From positions 1 through 6,038 of the forward strand of contig JALSLS010000477.1 of assembly GCA_026988195.1 (NCBI GenBank): a DNA stretch of 6,038 nt, given 5' to 3'. Shown here one piece after another: positions 1-4,733 of this stretch. A program made the position numbers and the translations under genes. This stretch comes from Methylomonas sp. (lineage in GTDB: Bacteria; Pseudomonadota; Gammaproteobacteria; Methylococcales; Methylomonadaceae). The notes under the pieces are model-generated. The model saw only the letters and a program-made list of their open reading frames with translations, was not told the origin of the DNA and did not search any database. The first letter of the stretch is position 1. Every line of letters begins with the position of its first letter.

Positions 1-172
1 TTAAATAGATTTTATGACTGTCAATATGTCCAGACTCAATAAGTTGAATAACGCTGAGTAGCAAAACGGGCTTATGCGGCGCACCGCCTTTTTTTCTATC
101 TCGGTGAAGTTTTTTAAAACAGTGAAGGTAATATTGAATATCGTGAATTTGGTTAATTTCCATATTTTTCAT
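1..172 (-). CDS. HNH-type restriction endonuclease, N-terminal fragment (cut by window edge)
   Basis: An open minus-strand frame starts at ATG 172 and runs off the left edge after 57 codons without a stop. Residues 29-37 read GGAPHKPVL, followed by a hydrophobic helix (LLSVIQLIESG). The APHKPxLLL motif followed by a helix is the N-terminal signature of a large group of HNH restriction endonucleases. That group includes enzymes with a sulfur-binding domain that recognise phosphorothioated DNA. The HNH catalytic part would lie outside the window, so nuclease activity is inferred from family membership only. No clear Shine-Dalgarno precedes ATG 172; a second in-frame ATG at 163 is an alternative start. 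A perfect TATAAT lies about 50 bases upstream. The gene is divergent from a probable dndC remnant, which fits a phosphorothioation-related defence locus. The reading frame is sound; the subfamily is moderately sure. Confidence 0.62.
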   Translation of the reverse strand, partial: MKNMEINQIHDIQYYLHCFKKLHRDRKKGGAPHKPVLLLSVIQLIESGHIDSHKIYL

Positions 173-186
173 GCAGTGACTCTAAC

Positions 187-196
187 GTGTTAACAC
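187..196. promoter_or_regulatory. Perfect 10-bp palindrome GTGTTAACAC, possible operator
   Basis: GTGTTAACAC is its own reverse complement. It sits 15 bases upstream of the endonuclease start and just downstream of the candidate -10 at 222-227. That position would suit a repressor site blocking transcription of the restriction gene. Function is inference from symmetry and position; a 10-bp palindrome in AT-rich DNA can also occur by chance. Confidence 0.28.
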
Positions 197-221
197 TTAA
201 ATAATCTACTTCTATTAGTTA

Positions 222-227
222 ATTATA
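222..227 (-). promoter_or_regulatory. Candidate -10 box for the HNH endonuclease gene
   Basis: The minus strand reads a perfect TATAAT here, about 50 bases upstream of the endonuclease ATG at 172. No good -35 hexamer is present at 16-18 bases spacing; TTTACA occurs at about 20. The expected -35 position falls inside the plus-strand remnant ORF, so the original upstream element may have been lost by rearrangement. Confidence 0.33.
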
Positions 228-242
228 GATCAAGAGAACTAT

Positions 243-581
243 TTGCATGTAAATACTAATATTGAACTGAGTCAAAAAGATGAACTTCAACAAATTCGTC
301 AATTTTGGTTACGCGACCCTAATGAACCTGATTGGGCTGATTCTTTACCTGCTATTTACCGTTCTGTTTTTGATAAAGATATAAATTGGGTAGAAAATGA
401 TGCGGGGGCATTTACTGAGCCAGATGCAATATTATTAAAAGAAATTGAATTAGAACATGGTGCTCCTGCTGAAATGGCAATTAATGGAAGTGGAATGAGG
501 GATACAGCTCGGGTGCTAAAAATCAATAAAGACACAGTTATAAATACGCTAAAAAAAAGGAAAGCAAGCTCACGTAGGTGA
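243..581 (+). pseudogene. Chimeric ORF: dndC C-terminal remnant fused to IS1-family InsA-like HTH
   Basis: This 112-codon frame has only a TTG start, with AAGAGA upstream, and joins two unrelated parts. Residues 8-76 (SQKDELQQIRQFWLRDP, then DWADSLPAIYRSVF, INWVEND, DAILLKEIELEHGAPAE) resemble the C-terminal region of DndC. DndC is the PAPS-reductase-like sulfurtransferase of DNA phosphorothioation. Its ATP-pyrophosphatase domain and iron-sulfur cysteines are absent, so this piece cannot be active. From about residue 77 the sequence changes to AINGSGMRDTARVLKI and then TVINTLKK, which matches the helix-turn-helix of IS1-family InsA (AMNGVGCRATARIMG in IS1). The InsA zinc ribbon that should precede it is missing. 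The junction near 470-480 is therefore a deletion scar that removed the rest of dndC and the left end of the IS. The DndC assignment is from remembered family pattern, not alignment; the IS1 assignment is firmer. Confidence 0.62.
551..577 (+). other. A8 slippery run followed by an in-frame TAG in the IS transposase
   Basis: Eight consecutive A residues (551-558) lie where IS1-type elements shift from the InsA to the InsB' frame by -1. In the -1 frame the sequence continues KESKLT, then TAG at 575-577, then VNPKFQ, which is the expected collinear InsB' reading. A ribosome that slips here would still terminate at the TAG, which probably replaced a glutamine or similar codon. The alternative is re-initiation at GTG 578, which overlaps the upstream TGA (bases GTGA at 578-581). 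Confidence 0.45.
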
Positions 582-838
582 ACCCTAAGTTCCAGGCTGA
601 AACAGTCTTCAGTGATGTTGAATTAATTTGTGAAGAGGCTGAGATAGATGAGCAGTGGTCGTTTGTAGGGAATAAATCTAATCAATGCTGGACTTGGTAT
701 GCAGTTGAATATTCAACCAATATTATTTTGGTTTATGTTTTTGGTAAACGAAAAGATATTGTTTTTAAGGGATTACAAGTCTTGCTAGCCCCTTTGAAAA
801 TTAACCGTTTTTACACGGATGGCTGGGGGAGCTTATGA
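578..838 (+). pseudogene. IS1-family transposase, middle fragment (InsB'-like, first part of DDE domain)
   Basis: This fragment holds the first two catalytic acidic residues of the IS1-type DDE domain. The first is Asp in DEQWSFVG (D24, bases 647-649) and the second is Asp in FYTDGW (D81, bases 818-820). The spacing and surrounding residues (VFGKRKD, LLAPLKI) are typical. The frame opens at GTG 578, directly after a TAG at 575-577, and closes early at TGA 836 after TDGWGSL. The natural protein continues as TDGWGAYERY in another frame. One extra base in TGGGGGAGC (about 824-832) explains the break. GTG 578 overlaps the stop of the upstream ORF by four bases, so coupled translation is possible but would give only a partial enzyme. 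Family assignment is confident; activity is very unlikely. Confidence 0.8.
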
Positions 839-1037
839 ACGATATATTGAACCCAGGAAGCACGAAGTAGGAAAGTGTAACACTCAAAAAATTGAACGTA
901 AGAATTTAAATTTAAGAGCGTGGATTAAGCGGCTGACACGAAAAACAATTTGTTTTTCAAGATCAGAAAAAATGCATGATATTGTTATTGGCTTATTGAT
1001 TAACAAAGTCGAATTCGGGGTGGATATTCATGCTTAA
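819..1037 (+). pseudogene. IS1-family transposase, C-terminal fragment (last part of DDE domain)
   Basis: This frame continues the transposase after the break near 825-831. From GAYERY onward it reads KHEVGKCNTQKIERKNLNL, then RLTRKTICFSRSEKMHD, then VIGLLINKVEFG. These match the C-terminal part of IS1 InsB, where IERHNLNL carries the catalytic Glu. That residue is E26 of this frame (bases 894-896). The apparent ATG at 819 lies within the Asp-Gly codons of the upstream frame (GGATGG) and is an artefact of the break, not a start. Joining the two fragments by skipping one base restores a complete D-D-E set, so the mutation is recent or simple. The stop at 1035-1037 leaves the usual short space before the right end of the element. 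Confidence 0.8.
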
Positions 1038-1040
1038 CTA

Positions 1041-1058
1041 CAGGTCTGATCCATTACC
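1041..1058 (+). repeat. Probable right terminal inverted repeat of the IS1-family element
   Basis: CAGGTCTGATCCATTACC follows the transposase stop at the distance usual for IS1-family elements. Its reverse complement, beginning GGTAATGGATCAGACC, has the GGTAAT/GGTGAT-type start typical of the family. It has no partner in the window because the left end is deleted. The exact last base is inferred. Confidence 0.5.
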
Positions 1059-1601
1059 AAATTTCTTTCTTATTCTATTATTTTTATATCACACACATTT
1101 AACCAGCTACCACCCTTTTAACTTGTTGGTATTTCTATTTTACGGCAATTTACAACAGGTGGAGTGAAAGAAGAATAGGCTCAAGTAAAATATTTTTATG
1201 CCATTAAAGCTTTAAAAAACACTCATATCTTGAGATTTTTCAAGCATTATTAGTCTTTATGGGGAAAGGTTTAGAAATTAAACCACCAAAAAATCGATTG
1301 ATTAGATCCATTTATAAATTGATACAGCAGAATTATTATTCGGCAGTTAATTTTTTAAGTGATTTGACGGAGTCAATAGGTCAAATCACTGGATTGTCGT
1401 GTTTTATTGTGTCTAAACCCTTGCTTTTATGCAGCTCAAACTAATGATACTTAACACTTTACATGCCAACTCAAGCGACATTTTGACGCGCGACAATTAA
1501 CCACATTTTCAAGTTTAATTTAGTCTTCTATCATTACTTCAACTCGTAATTATTTATGAGTCTAGTTTTATTTTATGTGAACTTAATGAAGAGGAAATAT
1601 T
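1059..1601. other. Gene-poor AT-rich stretch between the IS and the small exported protein gene
   Basis: I see no supportable gene in these 543 bases. A 61-codon frame at 1259-1444 has no ribosome binding site and no recognisable family, and it contains the inverted repeat described separately. A minus-strand fragment at about 1128-1187 reads FTPPVVNCRKIEIP between stops and is too short to call. The stretch is probably residue of the rearranged accessory region plus the promoter of the gene at 1602. Confidence 0.5.
1358..1390. repeat. Perfect 11-bp inverted repeat with 11-base loop
   Basis: AGTGATTTGAC (1358-1368) pairs perfectly with GTCAAATCACT (1380-1390) around the loop GGAGTCAATAG. It lies outside any supported gene. 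It is not a classical terminator: no T run follows the stem on the plus strand, and on the minus strand the stem is followed by T then A6. It could be a dyad operator, a recombination site remnant or a structured RNA element. The symmetry is seen directly; function is unknown. Confidence 0.6.
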
Positions 1602-1841
1602 ATGAATAAGCAAAACTTGGTTCTAGCACTTATCTTATCAACTGTCAGTGTAGGGGCTATTGCAGTAAGTTCGGACTCATCAGAAAAAGAGGCTAAGTCT
1701 ATAGCATGGTTTACGGCTAACGTTAGAGAGGCGCGCGCTCAAAATAAATTATGTTTTGATAACCCTAATTTACAAGCATCGGCTAATTGTAAAAATGCGC
1801 TCCATGCATTGAAAATAATTTATGTTGGGGTTGGGAATTAA
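1602..1841 (+). CDS. Small exported protein with EexN-like two-cysteine pattern
   Basis: A 79-residue protein starts at ATG 1602 behind a good ribosome binding site (AAGAGGAAA, about 1588-1596). Residues 1-21 form a signal peptide: basic N-terminus MNKQ, a hydrophobic core LVLALILSTVSV, and an AIA cleavage site. There is no lipobox cysteine, so a soluble periplasmic product is likely. The mature part reads SIAWFTANVREARAQNKLCFDNPNLQASANCKNA over residues 33-66. Two cysteines (C51, C63) are spaced 12 apart and followed by NA. This resembles the C-terminal part of EexN-type small proteins (a helix ending in a cysteine, then Asn-Pro, then CxNA), named for conjugative entry exclusion. EexN proteins are usually lipoproteins, so the match is imperfect. 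No conjugation genes are in view. A single-gene unit is likely, ending at the hairpin at 1865-1896. Confidence 0.7.
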   Translation: MNKQNLVLALILSTVSVGAIAVSSDSSEKEAKSIAWFTANVREARAQNKLCFDNPNLQASANCKNALHALKIIYVGVGN

Positions 1842-1864
1842 AACTATATTGATTACCCGTTACC

Positions 1865-1896
1865 TAAGAAGTGAGGGAATAAGCCCTCGCTTCTTA
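1865..1896. terminator. Strong hairpin between convergent genes, likely bidirectional terminator
   Basis: TAAGAAGTGAGGG (1865-1877) pairs with CCCTCGCTTCTTA (1884-1896) around the loop AATAAG, a 13-bp stem with one G-T pair. It lies 24 bases after the stop of the small exported protein and 9 bases from the stop of the dehydrogenase gene, which converges on it. The U-rich tract is weak and lies inside the descending arm (TTCTTA), so it is not a perfect intrinsic terminator, but position and stability fit termination of both genes. Confidence 0.65.
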
Positions 1897-1904
1897 AAAT
1901 AGGT

Positions 1905-2768
1905 TTAGTTGTCCATTCGTTTTAGGCGATATAGGGCTGAAATATCTTCATCACCAAAGCCTTGGTTCATAAGCTCTTCATAGTCCAGTAGGGTTTTATC
2001 TATTAAACTAAGCTGCAAGGAAGATCGCTTGGCCATTGTTTGGCATATTTTTAAATCTTTGTGATGTAGCGCTAGTTTAAAGCCTGGTTTAAATCTCCCT
2101 TTTGTCATAGAGGTTCCTCTATGTTGTAAAAACCAGTTTCCTGCTGCACCACCTGAGACAACATCAATAACTTTATCCATCTCTAGGCCTTGAGCATAAC
2201 CAAAGGCAAGAGCTTCGGTCACCGCTTGGTTGATACCTGCTGCCATAATTTGATTAACGGCTTTGGTACTTTGCCCCGTCCCAACTTTTCCCATATGGAC
2301 AATGCGAGAGCTGATTGCTTGTAAAATTGGGCGTATTTTTTCTAAAGTGGGTTCATCACCACCTACCATCATGGATAGCGTTCCCTTTTTTGCCCCTTCA
2401 ACACCGCCAGAAACAGGTGCATCAAGAAAAGTAACGTGTTTTTTGGATAAAATACTTGCGGCTTTGATCGCTGTTTCGTTACTCACGGTCGACATATCGA
2501 CGACAATGGAATTATGTTGTAACACAGGGGCAATTGAGGTAATAATCTCTAATACATCGTTATCAGTGGAAATACACAGTAAAACCAGGTCAACTTGTTC
2601 TGCTAGTGCCTCAGGTGACTTACAGAAAGGTATATTAAGTTGATCAGAGAGTGCCTTAGCTTTATGCTCTGTACGATTATAAATTGTAGATAATAGCCCA
2701 GCTTTGGCTAAATTCTGCACCATTCCAACACCCATGGCACCCAGTCCAATAAACCCTACTTTCATCAT
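1905..2768 (-). CDS. NAD(P)-dependent beta-hydroxyacid dehydrogenase (3-hydroxyisobutyrate dehydrogenase / tartronate semialdehyde reductase family)
   Basis: This 287-residue cytosolic oxidoreductase has the full family length. Residues 4-13 (VGFIGLGAMG) are the Rossmann dinucleotide-binding loop. After the second strand comes YNRTEHKA (30-37), whose Arg suggests preference for NADP(H). The substrate-binding signature DAPVSGG is at 116-122, followed by GTLSMMVGG. The catalytic Lys is K169 in GQSTKAVNQ, and HHKDLKI (235-241) is the conserved C-terminal active-site segment. The family interconverts short beta-hydroxy acids and their semialdehydes, such as 3-hydroxyisobutyrate, D-glycerate/tartronate semialdehyde or succinic semialdehyde. 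The sequence alone does not fix the substrate, and no valine-degradation or glyoxylate genes are nearby. AAAGGT precedes two adjacent ATG codons (2768 and 2765); the second has the better spacing. It is divergent from ubiK and convergent with the small exported protein gene. Confidence 0.93.
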   Translation of the reverse strand: MMKVGFIGLGAMGVGMVQNLAKAGLLSTIYNRTEHKAKALSDQLNIPFCKSPEALAEQVDLVLLCISTDNDVLEIITSIAPVLQHNSIVVDMSTVSNETAIKAASILSKKHVTFLDAPVSGGVEGAKKGTLSMMVGGDEPTLEKIRPILQAISSRIVHMGKVGTGQSTKAVNQIMAAGINQAVTEALAFGYAQGLEMDKVIDVVSGGAAGNWFLQHRGTSMTKGRFKPGFKLALHHKDLKICQTMAKRSSLQLSLIDKTLLDYEELMNQGFGDEDISALYRLKRMDN

Positions 2769-2783
2769 ATTACCTTTATCATT

Positions 2784-2789
2784 ATTATA
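2784..2789 (-). promoter_or_regulatory. Candidate -10 box for the beta-hydroxyacid dehydrogenase gene
   Basis: The minus strand reads TATAAT about 16 bases before the ATG, which would give a short leader that still contains the AAAGGT ribosome binding site. No convincing -35 is seen. A second -10-like TAAAAT lies at 2797-2802. One of the two probably serves this gene within the divergent spacer shared with ubiK. Confidence 0.3.
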
Positions 2790-2843
2790 TAGGGTAATTT
2801 TACGCCAGAATTTATCTCCCTGTGTGGTTGGGTGTACCTTCTA

Positions 2844-2852
2844 TGTTAAAAT
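2844..2852 (+). promoter_or_regulatory. Candidate extended -10 promoter for ubiK
   Basis: TGTTAAAAT forms an extended -10 (TG, one base, TAAAAT) about 38 bases upstream of the ubiK start. The -35 region is poor, which is tolerated by extended -10 promoters. It lies in the 122-base divergent spacer between the dehydrogenase gene and ubiK. Confidence 0.4.
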
Positions 2853-2890
2853 AGAACGATTAAATTAATTTCTAATTAGATAAAATACTT

Positions 2891-3136
2891 ATGTTTGATA
2901 CAAAAACAATTGATGATATTGCTAATCGTTTAGCAAATGCTGTTCCCTCTGGTCTCAGTAATGTAAAAGAGGATGTGGAAAAAAACTTCCATGCTATTTT
3001 ACAAGGTGCTTTAGGGAAGTTAGATTTAGTCACTAGAGAAGAGTTTGAAGTACAAAAAGCAGTCTTGGCAAAAACACGTTCTAAATTAGAGGTATTAGAG
3101 GCACGTGTGGATGAGATTGAACAGCAATTGAAATAA
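2891..3136 (+). CDS. ubiK: Ubiquinone biosynthesis accessory factor UbiK (BMFP/YqiC family)
   Basis: The 81-residue protein has the family's normal size and layout. An N-terminal amphipathic part (FDTKTIDDIANRLANAVPSG, residues 2-21) is followed by a helical middle (KEDVEKNFHAILQGALGKLDL, 26-46, with TREEF just after). A C-terminal coiled coil (53-81, ending RVDEIEQQLK) completes it. In E. coli, UbiK binds UbiJ and helps the soluble Ubi complex under aerobic conditions. It also associates with membrane lipid, and the coiled coil mediates trimerisation. The start ATG at 2891 has no strong Shine-Dalgarno, only an A-rich leader (AGATAAAATACTT). The gene stands alone: divergent from the dehydrogenase and convergent with dinB, from which repeat-bearing DNA separates it. 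No other ubi gene is in the window. Identification is confident. Confidence 0.92.
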   Translation: MFDTKTIDDIANRLANAVPSGLSNVKEDVEKNFHAILQGALGKLDLVTREEFEVQKAVLAKTRSKLEVLEARVDEIEQQLK

Positions 3137-3154
3137 TAAATAACCACCAAAACA

Positions 3155-3216
3155 GTTCCGATGCTCGGCGTGGGAATTCATTGCTGAACGCTCCAGCGTT
3201 CCGTGACGCTGGGGAG
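3155..3216. repeat. GC-rich palindromic intergenic repeat (GTTCC...GAACGCTCCAGCGTTC type)
   Basis: This stretch stands out as GC-rich against AT-rich surroundings. It contains the hairpin GAACGCT-CC-AGCGTTC (3186-3201), preceded by an imperfect palindrome around GCTCGGCGTGGGAA (3162-3175) and followed by GACGCTGGGGAG. The pattern resembles dispersed repeats built on GTTCCCACGCTCCAGCGTGGGAA that occur in many copies in some gammaproteobacterial genomes. Copy number cannot be judged from one window. It lies in the convergent spacer after ubiK, a usual place for REP-like elements. Confidence 0.5.
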
Positions 3217-3243
3217 ACACTGCCATTAAGGTGAAGATATTGA

Positions 3244-3323
3244 AGGATGGGCAAAACGATAGTGTGCCCATCAATTCAGCGCGATGCCATTGATGGGCAC
3301 GTCGTACCTCCTTTGCCCATCCT
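3244..3323. repeat. Nested inverted repeat, REPIN-like pair of GGATGGGCAAA...GTGCCCATCAAT units
   Basis: Two copies of one unit lie head to head. On the plus strand AGGATGGGCAAA (3244-3255) is followed by GTGCCCATCAAT (3264-3275). The mirror copy reads ATTGATGGGCAC (3289-3300) and TTTGCCCATCCT (3312-3323). The outer arms match perfectly over 12 bases, and so do the inner arms, around a 13-base centre. Each unit is itself an imperfect GATGGGCA/TGCCCATC hairpin. This is the structure of a REP doublet (REPIN), normally mobilised by a RAYT transposase elsewhere in the genome. The last bases of the outer arm overlap the dinB stop codon. Confidence 0.72.
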
Positions 3324-4416
3324 ACTCTTTGTTTAGCTCGAACAAATCTAATTGCCGATAATTTAGTAACTGCTCATGCTTATTAAATGAGGACAGAGTA
3401 ACACCTAGCAAACGTACTTTTCGTTGCCCTATATCAGTAGAGCGTAATAAGCTTTCAAAAATAGGAAGGGCATTCATTGACTTGGAAATAGTATTAGGCA
3501 AGGTTCGGCTACGGGTAATTTGCACGAAATCATGATATTTGATTTTTATAGTGAGCGTTTGAGCTTCTAGTTGTTTTTCATTTAGTTTTTTGAGTGCTTT
3601 GTCTAATAACAGTTGTAAATGCTTTAAAACCTCTCGGCGATCTTTAATATCAACTTGAAAAGTCGATTCAACCCCAACAGATTTACTTTCTCTATGGTTA
3701 TTGACCGGCCTAAGGTCAATTGCTCTTGATATATTGAAATAATACTGCCCTGATTTCCCAAAATTCTGGGTTAAAAAACTTACAGATTGCTGTTTTAAAT
3801 CCCATCCTGTTTTTATTCCCAAAGCATGCATCTTTTTTTCAGTCGCTTTACCTATACCGTGAAACTTTCCCACAGCTAATGTTTCGACAAACTGCTCGCC
3901 TTGTTCAGGTGTAATCAGGTAAAGTCCATCTGGCTTATCCATATCGGAGGCAATTTTAGCCAGAAATTTATTATAAGAAACACCTGCAGAGGCTATTAGG
4001 CCAGTCTTTTTTAAAATAGCTTGTTTAATATCCGTGGCGATTAGAGTGGCAGAACCTTGGTGAACTGTATTTTGACTGACATCTAAATAGGCTTCATCAA
4101 GGGATAAAGGCTCCACTAATTCGCTATATTGCTTAAATATTTGTCGAATATCAGAGGAAGCTTCTTTATAGGCTTCAAAACGAGGCTTTACAAAAATAGC
4201 TTGTGGACACAGGCGGTAGGCTTGAGAGGATGGCATGGCAGAATGTATGCCAAATTTACGGGCTTCATAACTACAAGTGGCAACTACACCTCGACTATTA
4301 GGTTTGCCGCCTACAATAATGGGTTTGTTTTGGTATTTTGGGTGGTCGCGCTGTTCAACTGCGGCAAAAAAAGCATCCATATCAATATGAATGATTTTTC
4401 TACCTTGGTCTGGCAT
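3322..4416 (-). CDS. dinB: DNA polymerase IV (Y-family translesion polymerase)
   Basis: The 364-residue protein carries all Pol IV landmarks. The palm begins at KIIHIDMDAFFAAVEQR (7-23), with metal-binding D12 (D8 in E. coli) and steric-gate F17. The second catalytic motif SLDEAYLDV is at 105-113 (D107, E108). A thumb helix-hairpin-helix lies near VGKFHGIGKATEKKMHALGI (182-201). The little-finger domain spans about 242-343 (SVGVESTF, TIKIKYHDF, VRLLGVTLS). Residues 355-359 (QLDLF) form a canonical beta-clamp binding motif. The enzyme extends mismatched or lesion-blocked primers during the SOS response. It starts at ATG 4416, four bases after the stop of the DUF4389 gene. Its ribosome binding site (GAGTAGGT) overlaps that stop, so translation is probably coupled. 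The TAG stop is formed by the end of a palindromic repeat. No LexA box is seen directly upstream, so induction, if any, would act from farther up the operon. Confidence 0.96.
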   Translation of the reverse strand: MPDQGRKIIHIDMDAFFAAVEQRDHPKYQNKPIIVGGKPNSRGVVATCSYEARKFGIHSAMPSSQAYRLCPQAIFVKPRFEAYKEASSDIRQIFKQYSELVEPLSLDEAYLDVSQNTVHQGSATLIATDIKQAILKKTGLIASAGVSYNKFLAKIASDMDKPDGLYLITPEQGEQFVETLAVGKFHGIGKATEKKMHALGIKTGWDLKQQSVSFLTQNFGKSGQYYFNISRAIDLRPVNNHRESKSVGVESTFQVDIKDRREVLKHLQLLLDKALKKLNEKQLEAQTLTIKIKYHDFVQITRSRTLPNTISKSMNALPIFESLLRSTDIGQRKVRLLGVTLSSFNKHEQLLNYRQLDLFELNKE

Positions 4417-4420
4417 AAAC

Positions 4421-4726
4421 CTACTCTTTTATTTTAGGTAGAGCTAGTTCTTCAGTTAAGCCCCAGTCAGAAAAAGGAAAGGGTATTTTTTCTGTATTGT
4501 AGGTTAGAAATAATAAGATGTGATACAAGTAAGCGGATAGTGTTTGCCCAAAGTTAAGGATATTCTGATTAGGCGCACCTGTTAATAATGCGGAGCCCAC
4601 TTGTAATAAAATCACAGTCCAAAGTAATACACGGACTAAACTCACTATTACCGAAAAAACCAACATAAAGAAAATACGGCGCCAGGTGCTTATTTTTTTT
4701 ATATTATCATTAATTTCTTGTTGCAT
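4421..4726 (-). CDS. DUF4389 family small membrane protein
   Basis: A 101-residue protein with a basic N-terminus (KKISTWRR, 10-17) and a long hydrophobic stretch (18-49) that could form one or two membrane helices. The conserved motif block follows: APNQNILNFGQTLSAYL (51-67), HILLFLTYNTEK (69-80) and PFPFSDW (82-88). This block (TGEPNxxLLxFGxxLxxYxxQIxxFLTxNTExxPFPFxDW) is the DUF4389 signature. The function of the family is unknown; a role in the inner membrane is inferred from hydrophobicity. The gene starts seven bases after the stop of the DUF2333 gene and ends four bases before dinB, so the three form one transcription unit. A role linked to DUF2333 is more likely than one linked to dinB, since both are membrane proteins, but this is inference. 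Confidence 0.82.
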   Translation of the reverse strand: MQQEINDNIKKISTWRRIFFMLVFSVIVSLVRVLLWTVILLQVGSALLTGAPNQNILNFGQTLSAYLYHILLFLTYNTEKIPFPFSDWGLTEELALPKIKE

Positions 4727-4733
4727 GATACGT

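Larger units (their letters stand above)
471..1058 (+). mobile_element. IS1-family insertion sequence, left end deleted, degenerate
   Basis: The element starts abruptly inside the transposase HTH (EMAINGSG, near 471) and ends about 21 bases after the transposase stop. The terminus CAGGTCTGATCCATTACC (1041-1058) is placed by its distance from the stop and its resemblance to the ends of related IS1-family elements. The matching left end would begin GGTAATGGATCAG; no such sequence is present upstream, so the left inverted repeat and zinc-ribbon coding part are gone and no target duplication can be checked. The transposase is broken into three frames. The copy is probably immobile, with one end missing and at least one frame break. 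Confidence 0.72.

Noticed and set aside
200..245. Possible left terminal repeat of the IS (TTAATTATAGATCAAGAG)
   Set aside because: It matches the right end only loosely, and about 225 bases of non-IS coding sequence separate it from the transposase part.
1128..1187. Minus-strand 20-codon stretch reading FTPPVVNCRKIEIP
   Set aside because: It is bounded by stops on both sides and has no start or identifiable family; the CCACC/GGTGG ends around it form only a weak imperfect symmetry.
1259..1444. 61-codon plus-strand ORF starting MGKGLEIKPP
   Set aside because: No ribosome binding site, no recognisable family, AT-rich composition, and it contains the perfect inverted repeat at 1358-1390; a chance frame is more likely.
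2263..2643. 126-codon plus-strand ORF
   Set aside because: It lies wholly antisense within the dehydrogenase gene, whose catalytic motifs are complete.
2872..3150. 92-codon minus-strand ORF
   Set aside because: It is antisense to ubiK, which has a full-length family match; the Ser- and Phe-rich product looks like a shadow.
3155..3323. CRISPR-like array
   Set aside because: The repeated units are inverted and nested with no regular direct repeats or spacers; a REP-like explanation fits better.
4129..4437. 102-codon plus-strand ORF
   Set aside because: It is antisense to the conserved palm and start region of dinB.
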